Notes: generated by a model not told the origin, from the sequence alone. Positions 9,625-19,988 are shown, counted from the stretch's first letter. The stretch is 64,000 bases of DNA from Ignavibacteriaceae bacterium (GCA_019638025.1 JAHBUO010000004.1:1-64000); one strand, 5' to 3'. Numbers and translations are program-made.

Positions 9625-10055
9625 ATAATATTGAGTCTCTTTTTATTTTCGGAATTAGTCCAATAGTTTATAATTAACTTAATTTTACTTATTAACTCAT
9701 CAACATCAAGTGGTTTTCTGAAATAACTATTTGCACCGTTTTTATATGCAGTTTCAATATCGTGAGGAGCATCTGAGGTTGTTAAAACAACAACCGGAAT
9801 TACTTTTAATTTTTCATCGGTTTTTAGTTTTTTCAGGTAGTCTAATCCGGAAATTTTCGGGAGATTTAAATCCAAGATAATTAGCTCAGGCAAATCGTCT
9901 TCTGAATTAATTGAACTTAGATGTGAATCTGCTTCTTCAGCATCAAAAAACTGTTCTATTCTAATTTTGCTATGCGCTTTATTGCAGGCAAGTTTTATTA
10001 GTTTTTGATCACCAGGATCGTCTTCTATAACAATTAACTTAAATGTCGATTCCAT
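9621..10055 (-). CDS. Single-domain response regulator (Rcp1-like)
   Basis: A 144-residue protein consisting only of a receiver domain: acidic residues EDD at 11-13, phospho-acceptor D62 (ILDLNLPKISG), T92/T93 and K114 (YFRKPL). It resembles the Rcp1-type receivers that pair with phytochrome-like kinases. It sits between a PAS/GAF kinase (8 bases upstream) and a receiver-kinase (4-base overlap). This suggests it shuttles phosphate from the first kinase to another histidine. No output domain is present. Confidence 0.9.
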   Translation of the reverse strand: MESTFKLIVIEDDPGDQKLIKLACNKAHSKIRIEQFFDAEEADSHLSSINSEDDLPELIILDLNLPKISGLDYLKKLKTDEKLKVIPVVVLTTSDAPHDIETAYKNGANSYFRKPLDVDELISKIKLIINYWTNSENKKRLNII

Positions 10056-10063
10056 AATACCTT

Positions 10064-12490
10064 TTATGAATGTAAAATTGAAAAAGTAAAGATAGTTCCT
10101 TTATCAATCTCAGATGAGACTGATATTTCTCCTCCATGATTTTCGACAATTTTTTTACAAACTGCCAACCCAATACCGCTACCGCGATATTTTTCTTTTG
10201 AATGAAGCCTTTTGAACATCTCAAATATTTGTTGATAATATTTTGAAGGAATACCAATTCCATTGTCTTCTATCTCAAAATAAACGAATTGATTTGTTTT
10301 GTGGGTCCTAATTTTAACAATCGGCTTCACATTTTCACGCTTATATTTTATACCGTTTGAAATTAGGTTTTGAAAAAGTTGATGGATTTGTGTTTTAACT
10401 CCGACAATTTCTAATAAATCATTTTCTATTATTATTTCAGCTTCGGTCTCTTCGATTAGAGCAGATAATTCGAACTCCTTAATCTTATTTATAAGTTCAT
10501 TTACATTAATCCGAATTTTTTCTTTTGCAGCATAAGTTAAGCGGGAATAAGAGAGCAAATCATCAATCATCATTTGCATTCTTCTTGCACCATCAATCAT
10601 GAAATCAAGATTTTCTTTATCATCATCAAAAACTTTCCCGTCAAGCGAACGTTGTAAAAGAGTACCAAATGAAGAAATTTTTCTGAGAGGCTCACGTAAA
10701 TCATGGGAGGCAATATATGCAAATTCTGAAAGTGCTTTATTTGAATTTTCGTAATTAATCAGAAGTTGTTTGAGCTTAAATTCATTTTCTTTTCTGATTA
10801 GAGCATTCGTAAATATCTGTCCGATAATATTTAATAATTTTATTATATCTTCTTCCCACTTCTTGTGAACTCGAACTGAATCAAATCCCAAAAATCCCAT
10901 AAGTTTGTTATTAAATACTAATGGAAGAACAACAAGTGATTTAATATCTTGCATACTCAACACTTCACGTTCCGCGGTAGCTTCTGCAGGAAGATCATCT
11001 AGTGACTCCAAATATATATGCTCAAAAGCTTCCATTTTAGACATCCACCAAGCCATAAAATCCGAGGGAATTTCTTGAAGATTTTCAATTTGTGGTTCGA
11101 TTCCTTCTCTACACCATTCAAAAGTATTATTCATACTCTTCTTATCAGAGGCAAACTCAAAAATATAAGTCCGGTCAACTTCCGCAAAAGTTCCTATTGA
11201 GTTAAGAGCTTTGTTGATTGTTGCGTCAATCATTGATGCATCAATACTAATGAATGAACCTGATATTGTGGTTATAAGGTTTTCAAAATCGAGACGATAT
11301 TTTAATGCTCTCTCGGCAAGTTTTTGCTCTGTGATTTCAACTCCATAAGCAATTATTCTATCTAGATTTCCGTCATCATCCAATAAAGGACTAACTGCTC
11401 TTAAGTAATATTTTTCTTCACCACTGGGTGTGGTGTTTTTTTCTTCAAATCGAATTAACTTCTTTTCAACTCGCATTTGTTCATAAAGCGATTTTCGCCT
11501 TTCTGCTAATGATATATCTATTCCTCTGTACTTACAATAGTCTAAGTCTGTTTTCCCCATAAGCCATTTACGCATTTCAGGGTTTTTAACGCCTTCAGGA
11601 TTTAAATAAATATATTTATAATCTGAATCAAAAACCGCTACTTGTCCGGGGAGGTCATTCAAAATCTGCTCATAAAATCTTTTGAGATTTTCGATTTGAT
11701 GTTCGTACTTTTTCCGATTAGTTATATCGTTATATAGCCAAAGGTGTCCAAGATAATTATCTGAGATGAAAATCGGAATATAATCACGTTCAAAACTCCT
11801 GCCATCAACAAGCTCAAGTTCTTCCGCTTTTATACGTTTTCTTTCAATTAGTATTTCATCAATCCGTTTTATAAAATCATCTGAACCTTTGAATAAAAAC
11901 TTCACTTGTTCTGATGCTGCAACACAATCTGCCCCTACTAAGTCTATTGGATTTGCGTTAATACCGAACATTTTACAAAATTCATCATTCAATAAAACAA
12001 TTTTTCGATTTTGATCTTCTAAAAGAACTCCAGCTTGAAGGCTGTAAATCAATGCCGAAATTCTTGTTGTTGCCTCTCGTAGTTTCACTTCTGTTTTGTG
12101 AGACTCTGTCAAATCATTTAGGATGCCAATAAAATTTGTAACATTATCATTGGAATCTTTTGTCGGGGAAAGTTTTAAATCACACCAAAAAACTTTTCCA
12201 TCTTTCCGATATGCTTTAATAACAGAATGGAATTCTGATCTATTTTTTATAGCATCATTAAATAATTGTACTTTCTGAAGAAATGCTTCATCAAAATGGA
12301 ATCCCCAGTAACTTTTCCCGATTGATTCTTCAACTGAATAGCCTGTAATATTTTCAAATGCCTTGTTGGCATAAATTATTGGATTATCGGACTTACTGCA
12401 ATCAATAATAATAACACCATTAGGAATATTTTCAATTGCTTCTCTGAAAAGGTAATTATTTTGGAATTCTTTAAAAGTTTCTAGCTTCAT
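10064..12490 (-). CDS. Multi-PAS/GAF soluble histidine kinase
   Basis: An 808-residue sensor kinase with no transmembrane segment. Three PAS-like domains are visible (about 15-130, 145-260 and 270-395), then a GAF domain (about 400-560), a HisKA domain with H596 (IASHDLREPLRKISSFG) and an HATPase domain ending near 805 (FEIEDNGIGIP, GSGIGLAVCKK). The first PAS has NKAFENITGYS, but no cysteine at the position that would make it a LOV flavin domain. It is the promoter-proximal gene of the set with the receiver and receiver-kinase genes. The signal it senses is unknown; a cytoplasmic ligand or redox state is plausible. Confidence 0.88.
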   Translation of the reverse strand: MKLETFKEFQNNYLFREAIENIPNGVIIIDCSKSDNPIIYANKAFENITGYSVEESIGKSYWGFHFDEAFLQKVQLFNDAIKNRSEFHSVIKAYRKDGKVFWCDLKLSPTKDSNDNVTNFIGILNDLTESHKTEVKLREATTRISALIYSLQAGVLLEDQNRKIVLLNDEFCKMFGINANPIDLVGADCVAASEQVKFLFKGSDDFIKRIDEILIERKRIKAEELELVDGRSFERDYIPIFISDNYLGHLWLYNDITNRKKYEHQIENLKRFYEQILNDLPGQVAVFDSDYKYIYLNPEGVKNPEMRKWLMGKTDLDYCKYRGIDISLAERRKSLYEQMRVEKKLIRFEEKNTTPSGEEKYYLRAVSPLLDDDGNLDRIIAYGVEITEQKLAERALKYRLDFENLITTISGSFISIDASMIDATINKALNSIGTFAEVDRTYIFEFASDKKSMNNTFEWCREGIEPQIENLQEIPSDFMAWWMSKMEAFEHIYLESLDDLPAEATAEREVLSMQDIKSLVVLPLVFNNKLMGFLGFDSVRVHKKWEEDIIKLLNIIGQIFTNALIRKENEFKLKQLLINYENSNKALSEFAYIASHDLREPLRKISSFGTLLQRSLDGKVFDDDKENLDFMIDGARRMQMMIDDLLSYSRLTYAAKEKIRINVNELINKIKEFELSALIEETEAEIIIENDLLEIVGVKTQIHQLFQNLISNGIKYKRENVKPIVKIRTHKTNQFVYFEIEDNGIGIPSKYYQQIFEMFKRLHSKEKYRGSGIGLAVCKKIVENHGGEISVSSEIDKGTIFTFSILHS

Positions 12491-12723
12491 AAATACTAAA
12501 CTTGTTTTGTACGCAATATTAAAACTTAGTGATAAATAAAGATATATAAAATCGAATTAGTTATAGAATCGAGTCAAACTAACTTATTAATTAATTCCTC
12601 TCTTAAGATTGAAATTAAACTCAAATATATTTAGTTTGCATCAAATATTTGGGTTCGATATAGAACATTATTTGTAGCTGAAAGAATCCATAAGTATCTC
12701 ACAAAAAAAATTGGAGGCTTCCG

Positions 12724-15700
12724 ATGAAACTTACTCACCTACTAGTATTCCTATTTTTAATCGGTGGTGTTACGTTGTATGCACAGATTTATCAAGGACC
12801 CGCAGCCGGTTCGGTATCAAGCGGTGTTTCGGTAAATACTAATAGTTTTACAACCGAGCCACCTGCTAAAAATTTTAGACCAAGACCAATTAAAAACATT
12901 TTTATTAATTCTCAATACGCCAATACTGAAGATATGCCTCGTGCATCCGCACCTGAAGGGGCTAATTATATGGTCGATCCGACTATTGCCAATTCTAATA
13001 GACAAGTTAACGGCGATTTTGTACTATCCAATAATTTCAATGGAATTCCTGACCAAGGATTCACAATCCCTCCAGATCCATATTTGGCTGTAGGACCAAA
13101 TCATATATTAGCCGTTGTTAACAGCCGTTTTAGAATTTTGGATAAGTCGGGTAATGTTCAAAAGACTATCGAAGCATCTTCATTTTATTCTTCAACTCTT
13201 TCCGGTTCAGATCCTTTTGACCCCAAAGTAATTTATGATCAATTTTCTCAAAGATGGATAATGGTTTGGTTACATGTTGGTTCGTCTACAGGTTATTTTT
13301 TAGTTTCAATTTCTGATGACTCTGACCCAAATGGAATTTGGTACAATTGGGCAATGCCATCACATCTAAATGGAACCACTAACGCGGGGAACTGGGGTGA
13401 TTATCAAGGTGTCGGCTATGACAATCAAGCTCTTTATATTACTTCCAATCAGTTTACATTTGCTGGAAGTTATAATTATGTAAAATTAAGAGTAATCAAC
13501 AAAACTAATCTTCTTGCTGCTTCACCGGGACAAGTAACTTGGAACGATTTGTGGGATATTAAAACTGCAAGCGGTACAAATATTTTCACTTTGAGACCAT
13601 CAAGACATTACGGAACTGGTACATATACTCTACTATCCACCTCACCTTTTACAACAGGTACTTTTGTGACTCTCTACAAAGTCACAAATCCAACAACTAC
13701 GCCGGTATTAACTGCCGTAGACATCCCTGTTACGACATACAACTCTCCAAACGATGCAGGACAATTAGGTGGCTCCCAAACGATTGATGGTGGAAGTTTT
13801 TATTTTAGAAATGAGCCGGTCTATCGAGACGGAATCATTCATGCTGTTCACGCCGTTAGAAGCGGAACAGGAAATCTTTACTCATCAGTAAGATATCTTG
13901 CCATCAATACTACAACAAATGCTGTTGTATCTGACATAGCAATGGGTGCTGATACCTATTTCCACACTTATCCCGCTCTTGAAGTTGATGCATCAAACAA
14001 CGTTGCAATTACATACACACGTTCCGGGACAAGTGAATATGCAGGGGCATATTATACTTCCAAACCTTCAGATGTTACTTCACTCACCGGAAGTAAATTA
14101 TTAAAAGCCGGTAACGGTTATTATTACAAAACTTTTGGTGGGAGCAGAAATAGATGGGGCGATTATAATGGTGCTTGGCTTGATCCTGCTAATACAAATA
14201 GAATTTATTTGCTAACTGAATTTGTAGCTTCTACAAATACTTGGGGAAGCTGGATTGGTGAATTAACTTTTTCAACTACTGCGGCTTATACTTTAGTAAC
14301 GGCTCCAAATGGTGGTGAGAATTGGCAAATTGCTTCAACTAAAAATGTTACATGGAATAGTAGCAATGTAGCAAATGTCAAGATTGAATACTCTACAAAC
14401 AACGGAACAGCTTGGCTACCAGTTGTTCAGTCTATTCCCGCATCATCAGGTAGTTACGCTTGGGTTATCCCTAATACTCCCTCAACCCAATGTTTAGTTA
14501 GAATTTCTGATGCAGCAAATTCAAGCATTATTGATGTAAGTAATGCACCATTCACAATTAGTGCTTCCGGACAAGTATTAAACTGGGCAGCCGTAACAAG
14601 CGGAACAACGGGTGATATCTGGGGAATCGATATTGTCGATGATAATGTTATTTGGATTTCAGCAGCTAATGGAGATGTTAGACGCTCCACAGATGGCGGA
14701 AATACTTGGTTAAGCGCAGGTAATCCAGGCAACGGAGCTTATGCGGTAGCTGGTATTGATGCTAATACAGCAGTTGTTGCAACCGGACCTACATCTGGGA
14801 ACGGCTCTATTTTCAGAACAACAAATGGTGGAACTTCCTGGACTAACGTATATACTGCAACAGGAGCATGGTTTAATTTTGTCGATAATTTTGACGCTAA
14901 TACACTTTGGGCACAAAGCGATCCTACAGACGGAAGTTTTCACATTGTTAAGTCGACAAACGGAGGAGCTACATGGGCGCTAACTTCGAATCGACCTGTC
15001 GCCCCTGCATCAACAGTTTATGGCGCAAATTCCTCTTTCTACAGAATTGGAAATACTTGCTGGTTTGGAACCGGAGGAGCTAGCGGTTCTACTCTTGCTA
15101 ATCGAGTTTACAAATCAACAAATGGTGCAGATGGTCCATGGACTTTCGCTTCAACAGCACAGCAATTTACCGGTTCGCTCGCATTTAGCACTGCAACCGG
15201 AGCCGGTTTGGTTGGTTATTGGCAGGCAACAAATACTTTGGGAAAAAGTACCGATGGTGGCGCAACCTTTACTGCACAAGCTACAACCATCGGCCTAGTC
15301 AAAGGTTTAGAGTATGTTCGTAATACTCCAATTACTTATGCTGCAGGTGATAATGGTTTGTTTGTATCACTTGATAACGGTGCAACTTGGACAGCCGACT
15401 TAACCCCAACAGGAACTGCAAGCATGTTATCTGTTAGATTTAATGAGAGTGGAACTGTTGGTTTTGCAGGAGGAGCCGGAGGAGTTCTTCTAAAAAATAT
15501 CGTGCCCCCTGTTGTACCTGTTGAGTTTACTGCATTTAATGCTTCAGTTGCTAACGGAAAAGTTATGCTTGATTGGTCTACTGCGACAGAATCAAATAAT
15601 CAAGGGTTTGAAGTGCAAAGAAAATTAGTGGAATCAGAAGATGCACAGTTCACTACAATCGCATTTAAACCAGGAGCAGGAACAACTACTCATGCTCAAA

Positions 15701-16089
15701 ATTATAATTTCACTGATGATCTTTCAGATTTTCAAGCAACATCTGTTGCATATCGATTAAAACAAATTGATTTTGATGGAAGATATGCATACAGCCAAGA
15801 AATATTAATTGATAATATTGCTCCGGATAAGTTTGAACTTGCTCAAAATTATCCTAATCCATTTAATCCTATAACTAGTATCAATTATCAGCTACCTGTT
15901 TCCGGAAATGTTACTTTAACAGTTTATGACGCACTCGGAAAACAGGTTGCAACTCTTGTTAATGAGTTCAAAAATGGTGGAAGATATTCAGTTGAGTTTG
16001 ACGGGTCAAAACTCTCAAGCGGAATTTACTTCTACGAACTTAGGTCCGGAAATTTTGCTTCAGTTAAGAAGCTTGTTCTGATGAAGTAA
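12724..16089 (+). CDS. Large T9SS-secreted protein with BNR/YCF48-like repeats
   Basis: A 1121-residue secreted protein with signal peptide MKLTHLLVFLFLIGGVTLYA. Residues ~100-510 form a propeller-like domain (DPYLAVGPNHIL and similar). Residues ~525-615 are an Ig-like domain of the PNGGENW/IEYSTNNG type common in T9SS cargo. Residues ~620-925 contain six BNR/YCF48-like blades (RSTDGGNTW, RTTNGGTSW, KSTNGGATW, KSTDGGATF and similar). A fibronectin-like segment (VEFTAFNASV) follows, then the sorting domain with NYPNPFNPITSI ending KKLVLMK. No catalytic motif is visible; surface adhesion or structural roles are guesses. A GGAGG ribosome site is located a few bases before the ATG, and a strong terminator follows. 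Confidence 0.8.
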   Translation: MKLTHLLVFLFLIGGVTLYAQIYQGPAAGSVSSGVSVNTNSFTTEPPAKNFRPRPIKNIFINSQYANTEDMPRASAPEGANYMVDPTIANSNRQVNGDFVLSNNFNGIPDQGFTIPPDPYLAVGPNHILAVVNSRFRILDKSGNVQKTIEASSFYSSTLSGSDPFDPKVIYDQFSQRWIMVWLHVGSSTGYFLVSISDDSDPNGIWYNWAMPSHLNGTTNAGNWGDYQGVGYDNQALYITSNQFTFAGSYNYVKLRVINKTNLLAASPGQVTWNDLWDIKTASGTNIFTLRPSRHYGTGTYTLLSTSPFTTGTFVTLYKVTNPTTTPVLTAVDIPVTTYNSPNDAGQLGGSQTIDGGSFYFRNEPVYRDGIIHAVHAVRSGTGNLYSSVRYLAINTTTNAVVSDIAMGADTYFHTYPALEVDASNNVAITYTRSGTSEYAGAYYTSKPSDVTSLTGSKLLKAGNGYYYKTFGGSRNRWGDYNGAWLDPANTNRIYLLTEFVASTNTWGSWIGELTFSTTAAYTLVTAPNGGENWQIASTKNVTWNSSNVANVKIEYSTNNGTAWLPVVQSIPASSGSYAWVIPNTPSTQCLVRISDAANSSIIDVSNAPFTISASGQVLNWAAVTSGTTGDIWGIDIVDDNVIWISAANGDVRRSTDGGNTWLSAGNPGNGAYAVAGIDANTAVVATGPTSGNGSIFRTTNGGTSWTNVYTATGAWFNFVDNFDANTLWAQSDPTDGSFHIVKSTNGGATWALTSNRPVAPASTVYGANSSFYRIGNTCWFGTGGASGSTLANRVYKSTNGADGPWTFASTAQQFTGSLAFSTATGAGLVGYWQATNTLGKSTDGGATFTAQATTIGLVKGLEYVRNTPITYAAGDNGLFVSLDNGATWTADLTPTGTASMLSVRFNESGTVGFAGGAGGVLLKNIVPPVVPVEFTAFNASVANGKVMLDWSTATESNNQGFEVQRKLVESEDAQFTTIAFKPGAGTTTHAQNYNFTDDLSDFQATSVAYRLKQIDFDGRYAYSQEILIDNIAPDKFELAQNYPNPFNPITSINYQLPVSGNVTLTVYDALGKQVATLVNEFKNGGRYSVEFDGSKLSSGIYFYELRSGNFASVKKLVLMK

Positions 16090-16112
16090 GATTCATCATC
16101 AATCTTTTCGAG

Positions 16113-16140
16113 AGGCTGTCTAAGTTAGACAGCCTTTTTT
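16113..16140 (+). terminator. Rho-independent terminator after T9SS protein gene
   Basis: Perfect stem AGGCTGTCTAA / TTAGACAGCCT with a minimal loop, followed immediately by a T-run. It lies 24 bases past the stop at 16089 and just before the convergent kinase gene. Confidence 0.88.
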
Positions 16141-16141
16141 A

Positions 16142-18667
16142 TTAAGTTTTTGGGAAGGAGATATAAAATACGGTTTTTTGATTGGGAATACTTTCTGCCC
16201 AAACTTTTCCACCATGACGTGAAATTATTCTTTTAACATTAGCGAGTCCAATTCCTATACCGCTAAAATCATTTTCATTGTGAAGTCTCTTAAATACTCC
16301 AAAAAGTTTATCGGAATTTTTAGAATCAAATCCGACACCATTATCCTCAACGCAGATTACAATTTCTCTCTCATCATTCTGAATTGAACCAACTTTAACA
16401 ATCGGATTCTCTTGTTTAGATGAGAATTTCACTCCGTTTTCAATCAGATTATAAAAAACAGTTTTTATCATTTTATAATCGGCAAAAATATTGGGAAGTT
16501 TTTCAACTTCTATTTTAACATTTGGATTTTGAAGCTCCGGCTTCATATCAGCCAAAACTTTTTCGATTAATTCGTTCAATGAGATATCTGATTTAATAAT
16601 ATCCGTTTTACTCTTTCTTGAAAATTCCAACAGTTCATCAATCATTAAGGACATCCTAACTGCCGATTCTTTAACTACACTCATATATCTAACCAATTCG
16701 TCAGAAACTCTCTCCGGTAGTTCAAGTTTTGCCAATTCAAGAAAACTTAGAATATGTCGTAGAGGGGCTCTCAAATCATGTGAAATTGAATAAGAGAAAG
16801 CTTCCAGTTCTTTATTCAATTCTTCAAGTTGCGAAGTCCTCTCAACCACACGCTCTTCAAGCTCTGATGTCAACCTTCTCAATTCTTCTTCAGCTTCGCG
16901 CCTTTTAGTTATATCTGAAGCCATACTTATTGCACCGGAAACCTTATGAGACTCATCAAAGATTGGTGCTATAAATAGACTGACATAAAACTTCTCCCCA
17001 TTTTTTCTTTTTCTCTCAAGCTCAATATTTGAAATTACTTCACCGGCTTTTATATGAGCTTTTAATTTTTCAAACTCGCTCCAATTTTCTTCAGCTATGC
17101 TTGGTAACCTTTTACCTATAACCTCTTCTTTTTGCCAACCGAATATTTTTTCTGCAGTTTTATTCCAGATAGATTTAACAACTCCATTCCCGTCAAGGTC
17201 ATAAATAGCAATTGGAGAAGAATCGATTAAAGTCGTCAAATAATTATTTATGTCGAACATTTTTTTCTCAGCTTCTTTCCTCTCGGAAACATCTCGAATA
17301 ATTGCTTGGATATAATGTTTTCCTTCAACTAAAATTAATCTTGAACTGAGTTCTACATAAAAAGTGGTTCCATCTTTCCTTTTATGAATTGTTTCGAAAA
17401 TTAGTCCCTCTTCATTATCTTTAACTTGTTTAACAATGGGCTCTGAATGCGCATTAGGAGCCCTCAAATCAGTTAAAGTCAGGTTCATAAATTCTTCTTG
17501 AGAGTAAGTGTAAGTTGAAATTGCTTTTTCATTTACTTCAATTATATGCCCATTATAATCACTAAGAATAATTATATCGGTTGCGTATTTGTGGAGGTAA
17601 GCGTAGTGCTTTATTAATGCTTGTTTTTGTGACTCAAGATTGTATTTTTCTTCATAATATTCAGACTGCTGATTTTTTATAAACAACCAGAACCCCGATG
17701 AAATTACGATTATCAATAACCCTGTTATAATGACTAAATAAATTCCATTTTGATATACAAGAGCAAAACTTTCGCCAACATCAATTTTGGCTATGATGTA
17801 CCAGTCTGTTCCTTCAACAGCAGAAAAGCTTGCTATTACACTTTCCTTTCGATAATCACTTCCCTCTATCACTCCTTCAGCGGATAGGTTCTGCTTATTA
17901 AAAATTGATGCCTCTTCATTACTTTGAATGAGAAAGTTAAGGGCTGTATTTTTTTTATGTCTTAATTCATTTAGGATTAAGAATGAATCATCCTTATCTC
18001 TAAGAAGCATAGTTTCGGCAGTTTTAGTTTGTACAGGCCAACTTTGGATTAGAGGGAATAAATTTATTTCCGGATCAATTCTAAATAATAAAATCCCCGG
18101 AGAATATTGACTTCCATTTTTATTAATAAGCAGAGGAACAACATTATCCATGAATATTGTATCTGAGGAATCATCCTTTATTAAGGATGAAAGTGTAACT
18201 TTTCCATTTTGAGATGTTTCGAAAATTCTTTTGATATCATTCTGATTTAGAGTAGAGTCATTTTGATTCATTCTCAAAATCTCATTTCCCTCATTATCAA
18301 AAAGAATAATGTTCAAGTAATCGTGATTTTTGTATAGAGGGAGCAACCAGCCATGAACATCTTTCAATAACATTTTATTATTTGATTTAAGATAGTCTGC
18401 AACAAGGCTCTTAAAAAATGGATTAGAATAGAAGAAAAGACCATCCGCAGTTCTTTCACTACGCCACTGAATAATCTGTTGCTCTTTTAGGTTGGTAATA
18501 AAATAGAGTTCATTGTACTTTTCCTTTTTTGCTCTATTTTTTTGAATATTAAATAGAACAAAAGCAGAACTTATCAACAAGAGAATAATAACCCCAAGAA
18601 CCAGATAAAGCTTTTTTGAAAAAAACCTTCTCTCTGAATGCGAATCAGTATGCTGATTAATCTTCAT
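16142..18667 (-). CDS. Membrane-bound PAS histidine kinase with periplasmic sensor
   Basis: An 841-residue sensor kinase. TM1 spans about residues 20-42 and TM2 about 308-330 (LVIITGLLIIVISSGFWLFI), bounding a periplasmic domain of ~265 residues. Its start (NLKEQQIIQWRSERTADG) suggests a Cache-like extracytoplasmic sensor. Two PAS domains follow (about 355-475 and 480-600), a coiled coil (RLTSELEERVVERTSQLEEL), a HisKA domain with H630 (SISHDLRAPLRHILSF), and an HATPase domain (CVEDNGVGFD, GIGLANVKR). The ATG at 18667 has a strong AGGAGGTC ribosome site. No response regulator is adjacent. The ligand is unknown. Confidence 0.88.
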   Translation of the reverse strand: MKINQHTDSHSERRFFSKKLYLVLGVIILLLISSAFVLFNIQKNRAKKEKYNELYFITNLKEQQIIQWRSERTADGLFFYSNPFFKSLVADYLKSNNKMLLKDVHGWLLPLYKNHDYLNIILFDNEGNEILRMNQNDSTLNQNDIKRIFETSQNGKVTLSSLIKDDSSDTIFMDNVVPLLINKNGSQYSPGILLFRIDPEINLFPLIQSWPVQTKTAETMLLRDKDDSFLILNELRHKKNTALNFLIQSNEEASIFNKQNLSAEGVIEGSDYRKESVIASFSAVEGTDWYIIAKIDVGESFALVYQNGIYLVIITGLLIIVISSGFWLFIKNQQSEYYEEKYNLESQKQALIKHYAYLHKYATDIIILSDYNGHIIEVNEKAISTYTYSQEEFMNLTLTDLRAPNAHSEPIVKQVKDNEEGLIFETIHKRKDGTTFYVELSSRLILVEGKHYIQAIIRDVSERKEAEKKMFDINNYLTTLIDSSPIAIYDLDGNGVVKSIWNKTAEKIFGWQKEEVIGKRLPSIAEENWSEFEKLKAHIKAGEVISNIELERKRKNGEKFYVSLFIAPIFDESHKVSGAISMASDITKRREAEEELRRLTSELEERVVERTSQLEELNKELEAFSYSISHDLRAPLRHILSFLELAKLELPERVSDELVRYMSVVKESAVRMSLMIDELLEFSRKSKTDIIKSDISLNELIEKVLADMKPELQNPNVKIEVEKLPNIFADYKMIKTVFYNLIENGVKFSSKQENPIVKVGSIQNDEREIVICVEDNGVGFDSKNSDKLFGVFKRLHNENDFSGIGIGLANVKRIISRHGGKVWAESIPNQKTVFYISFPKT

Positions 18668-18717
18668 CTTGACCTCCTTACTCCGGAGAGTTTATTAAGA
18701 AGAAGTAATTTAATGAT

Positions 18718-19848
18718 TTAAATGGCTAATTTTACTCGCTCAATTACTAAGTCAATCTCTTCACAAGTATTATAAAAATGCGGGGAAAATCTCACAAACC
18801 CTTCACGTAAAGAGCAAATGATATTAGCTTCGGTTAACGAATTGTATATTGATTTTGCACTATCGGAACGGAAACTTATTATTCCGGAGATGTGTTGAAA
18901 ATCGTACCCTGACAAAAGGGTTTTTATACCGATATTATCAAGATGCCGTGTTAAGTAGAGAGAATTTGCAAGAACACTCTCTTCAACGTTTTCAATTCCA
19001 AACATTTCAAATAATTCCAAAGAGGCATCAAGTGCATTAACACCAACAACGCTTATAGTTCCGTTTTGAAAAGCCTCCGCACTCTTTTTAAGTTCTAAAT
19101 CATAGTTTAATAAAGTCCAAGGATTTTCAACTGATTGCCAACCTACATACTTTGGTGCTAATTTTGTTTGAAGTTCTTCGGAAACCGCAATAAAAGCTAA
19201 TCCCATCATACCCATTAACCACTTCTGAGCACCGCAAGCTAAAAAGCTGATATTACATTCCTCGAAGTTAAGAGTTGTTGCACCTAAACCTTGAATCGCA
19301 TCAACACAAAACAAAATATTTTTACTCTTGCAAACTTCTCCAATTTTTTTTAGGTCAGCTCTATAACCGCTTAAAAACTGAACTGAGCTGATGGAAATCA
19401 ATTTAGTTTTGGGAGTTATTTTTCTGATAATGTCGTCAGCAGTAACTATTCCGTTATTCGATTTTACAAAATCTATTTCTACACCTTGAGTTTTTAAGTT
19501 CAAGAAAGGATAAACATTGGAAGGGAATTCAACATCATTGAGAATAATACGGTCACCTGTTTTCCAATTCAAACCTTGGGCAACAATATTTAATCCATTT
19601 GAAGTATTATCAACAAAAGCTATTCTATCAGGCGAGGTGTTAATAAGTCTGGCAAGTTTATTTCTGACTGATTCAGTTACAAACTGAGTTTTGGGAACAT
19701 TTTCGATGTCTGTTTCACTTCTCTCTCGAAGAAAGTCTTTTACCCGCTCTGTTACAAGTGATGAGAGGGGACTAATAGATGCATGATTTAAATATATTTT
19801 CCCGCTATTAAGATAAGGGAAGTATTTGCGGGCTTCTTGAACCGTCAT
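18718..19848 (-). CDS. Class V aminotransferase (cysteine desulfurase-like PLP enzyme)
   Basis: A 376-residue pyridoxal-phosphate enzyme of the NifS/CsdA-like class V fold. The start at 19848 gives MTVQEARKYFPYLNSGKIYLNHASISPLS and has a GAGGAT ribosome site; a longer in-frame start exists 33 bases upstream but lacks support. The PLP lysine is K209 (CGAQKWLMG), and VDAIQGLGA holds the cofactor-stacking aspartate region. A cysteine-desulfurase active-site loop (a cysteine in an RxGxHC-like context near residue 330) is not evident; the segment reads SLREGFVRFSPHFYNT. Transamination or C-S lyase-like chemistry is therefore as likely as desulfuration. The substrate is unknown. Confidence 0.82.
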   Translation of the reverse strand: MTVQEARKYFPYLNSGKIYLNHASISPLSSLVTERVKDFLRERSETDIENVPKTQFVTESVRNKLARLINTSPDRIAFVDNTSNGLNIVAQGLNWKTGDRIILNDVEFPSNVYPFLNLKTQGVEIDFVKSNNGIVTADDIIRKITPKTKLISISSVQFLSGYRADLKKIGEVCKSKNILFCVDAIQGLGATTLNFEECNISFLACGAQKWLMGMMGLAFIAVSEELQTKLAPKYVGWQSVENPWTLLNYDLELKKSAEAFQNGTISVVGVNALDASLELFEMFGIENVEESVLANSLYLTRHLDNIGIKTLLSGYDFQHISGIISFRSDSAKSIYNSLTEANIICSLREGFVRFSPHFYNTCEEIDLVIERVKLAI

Positions 19849-19918
19849 TATATCCTCGAAATAAGTTTTCCTAAGATACAAAAAAAATTTTTCAATTATT
19901 CATTTTCAAGTTTCGTGA

Positions 19919-19949
19919 TTTGAAAAATCGTTAAGAATTTATATTATTC
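19919..19949 (+). promoter_or_regulatory. Candidate Bacteroidota-type promoter for the TerB-like gene
   Basis: TTTG at 19919-19922 is separated by 19 bases from TATTATTC, a partial match to the TAnnTTTG element of Bacteroidota promoters. It lies ~40 bases upstream of the ATG at 19989, in a divergent intergenic region. Sequence similarity is the only evidence. Confidence 0.35.
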
Positions 19950-19988
19950 AATATTATTTCTTCTAAAAAAAGACAAGAAGAGGGTTCA

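Noticed and set aside
12360-12490. LOV-type photosensor in the first PAS domain of the 10064-12490 kinase
   Set aside because: The segment GKSYWGFH lacks the flavin-binding cysteine of the NCRFLQ motif.
12491-12723. RNA gene or riboswitch in the leader of the T9SS protein gene
   Set aside because: The 233-base gap is AT-rich; I saw no stable structured element or convincing promoter pair in it.
18718-19848. True cysteine desulfurase (IscS/SufS)
   Set aside because: The PLP lysine is present but no active-site cysteine loop was found and no iron-sulfur genes are adjacent, so only the class V fold is claimed.
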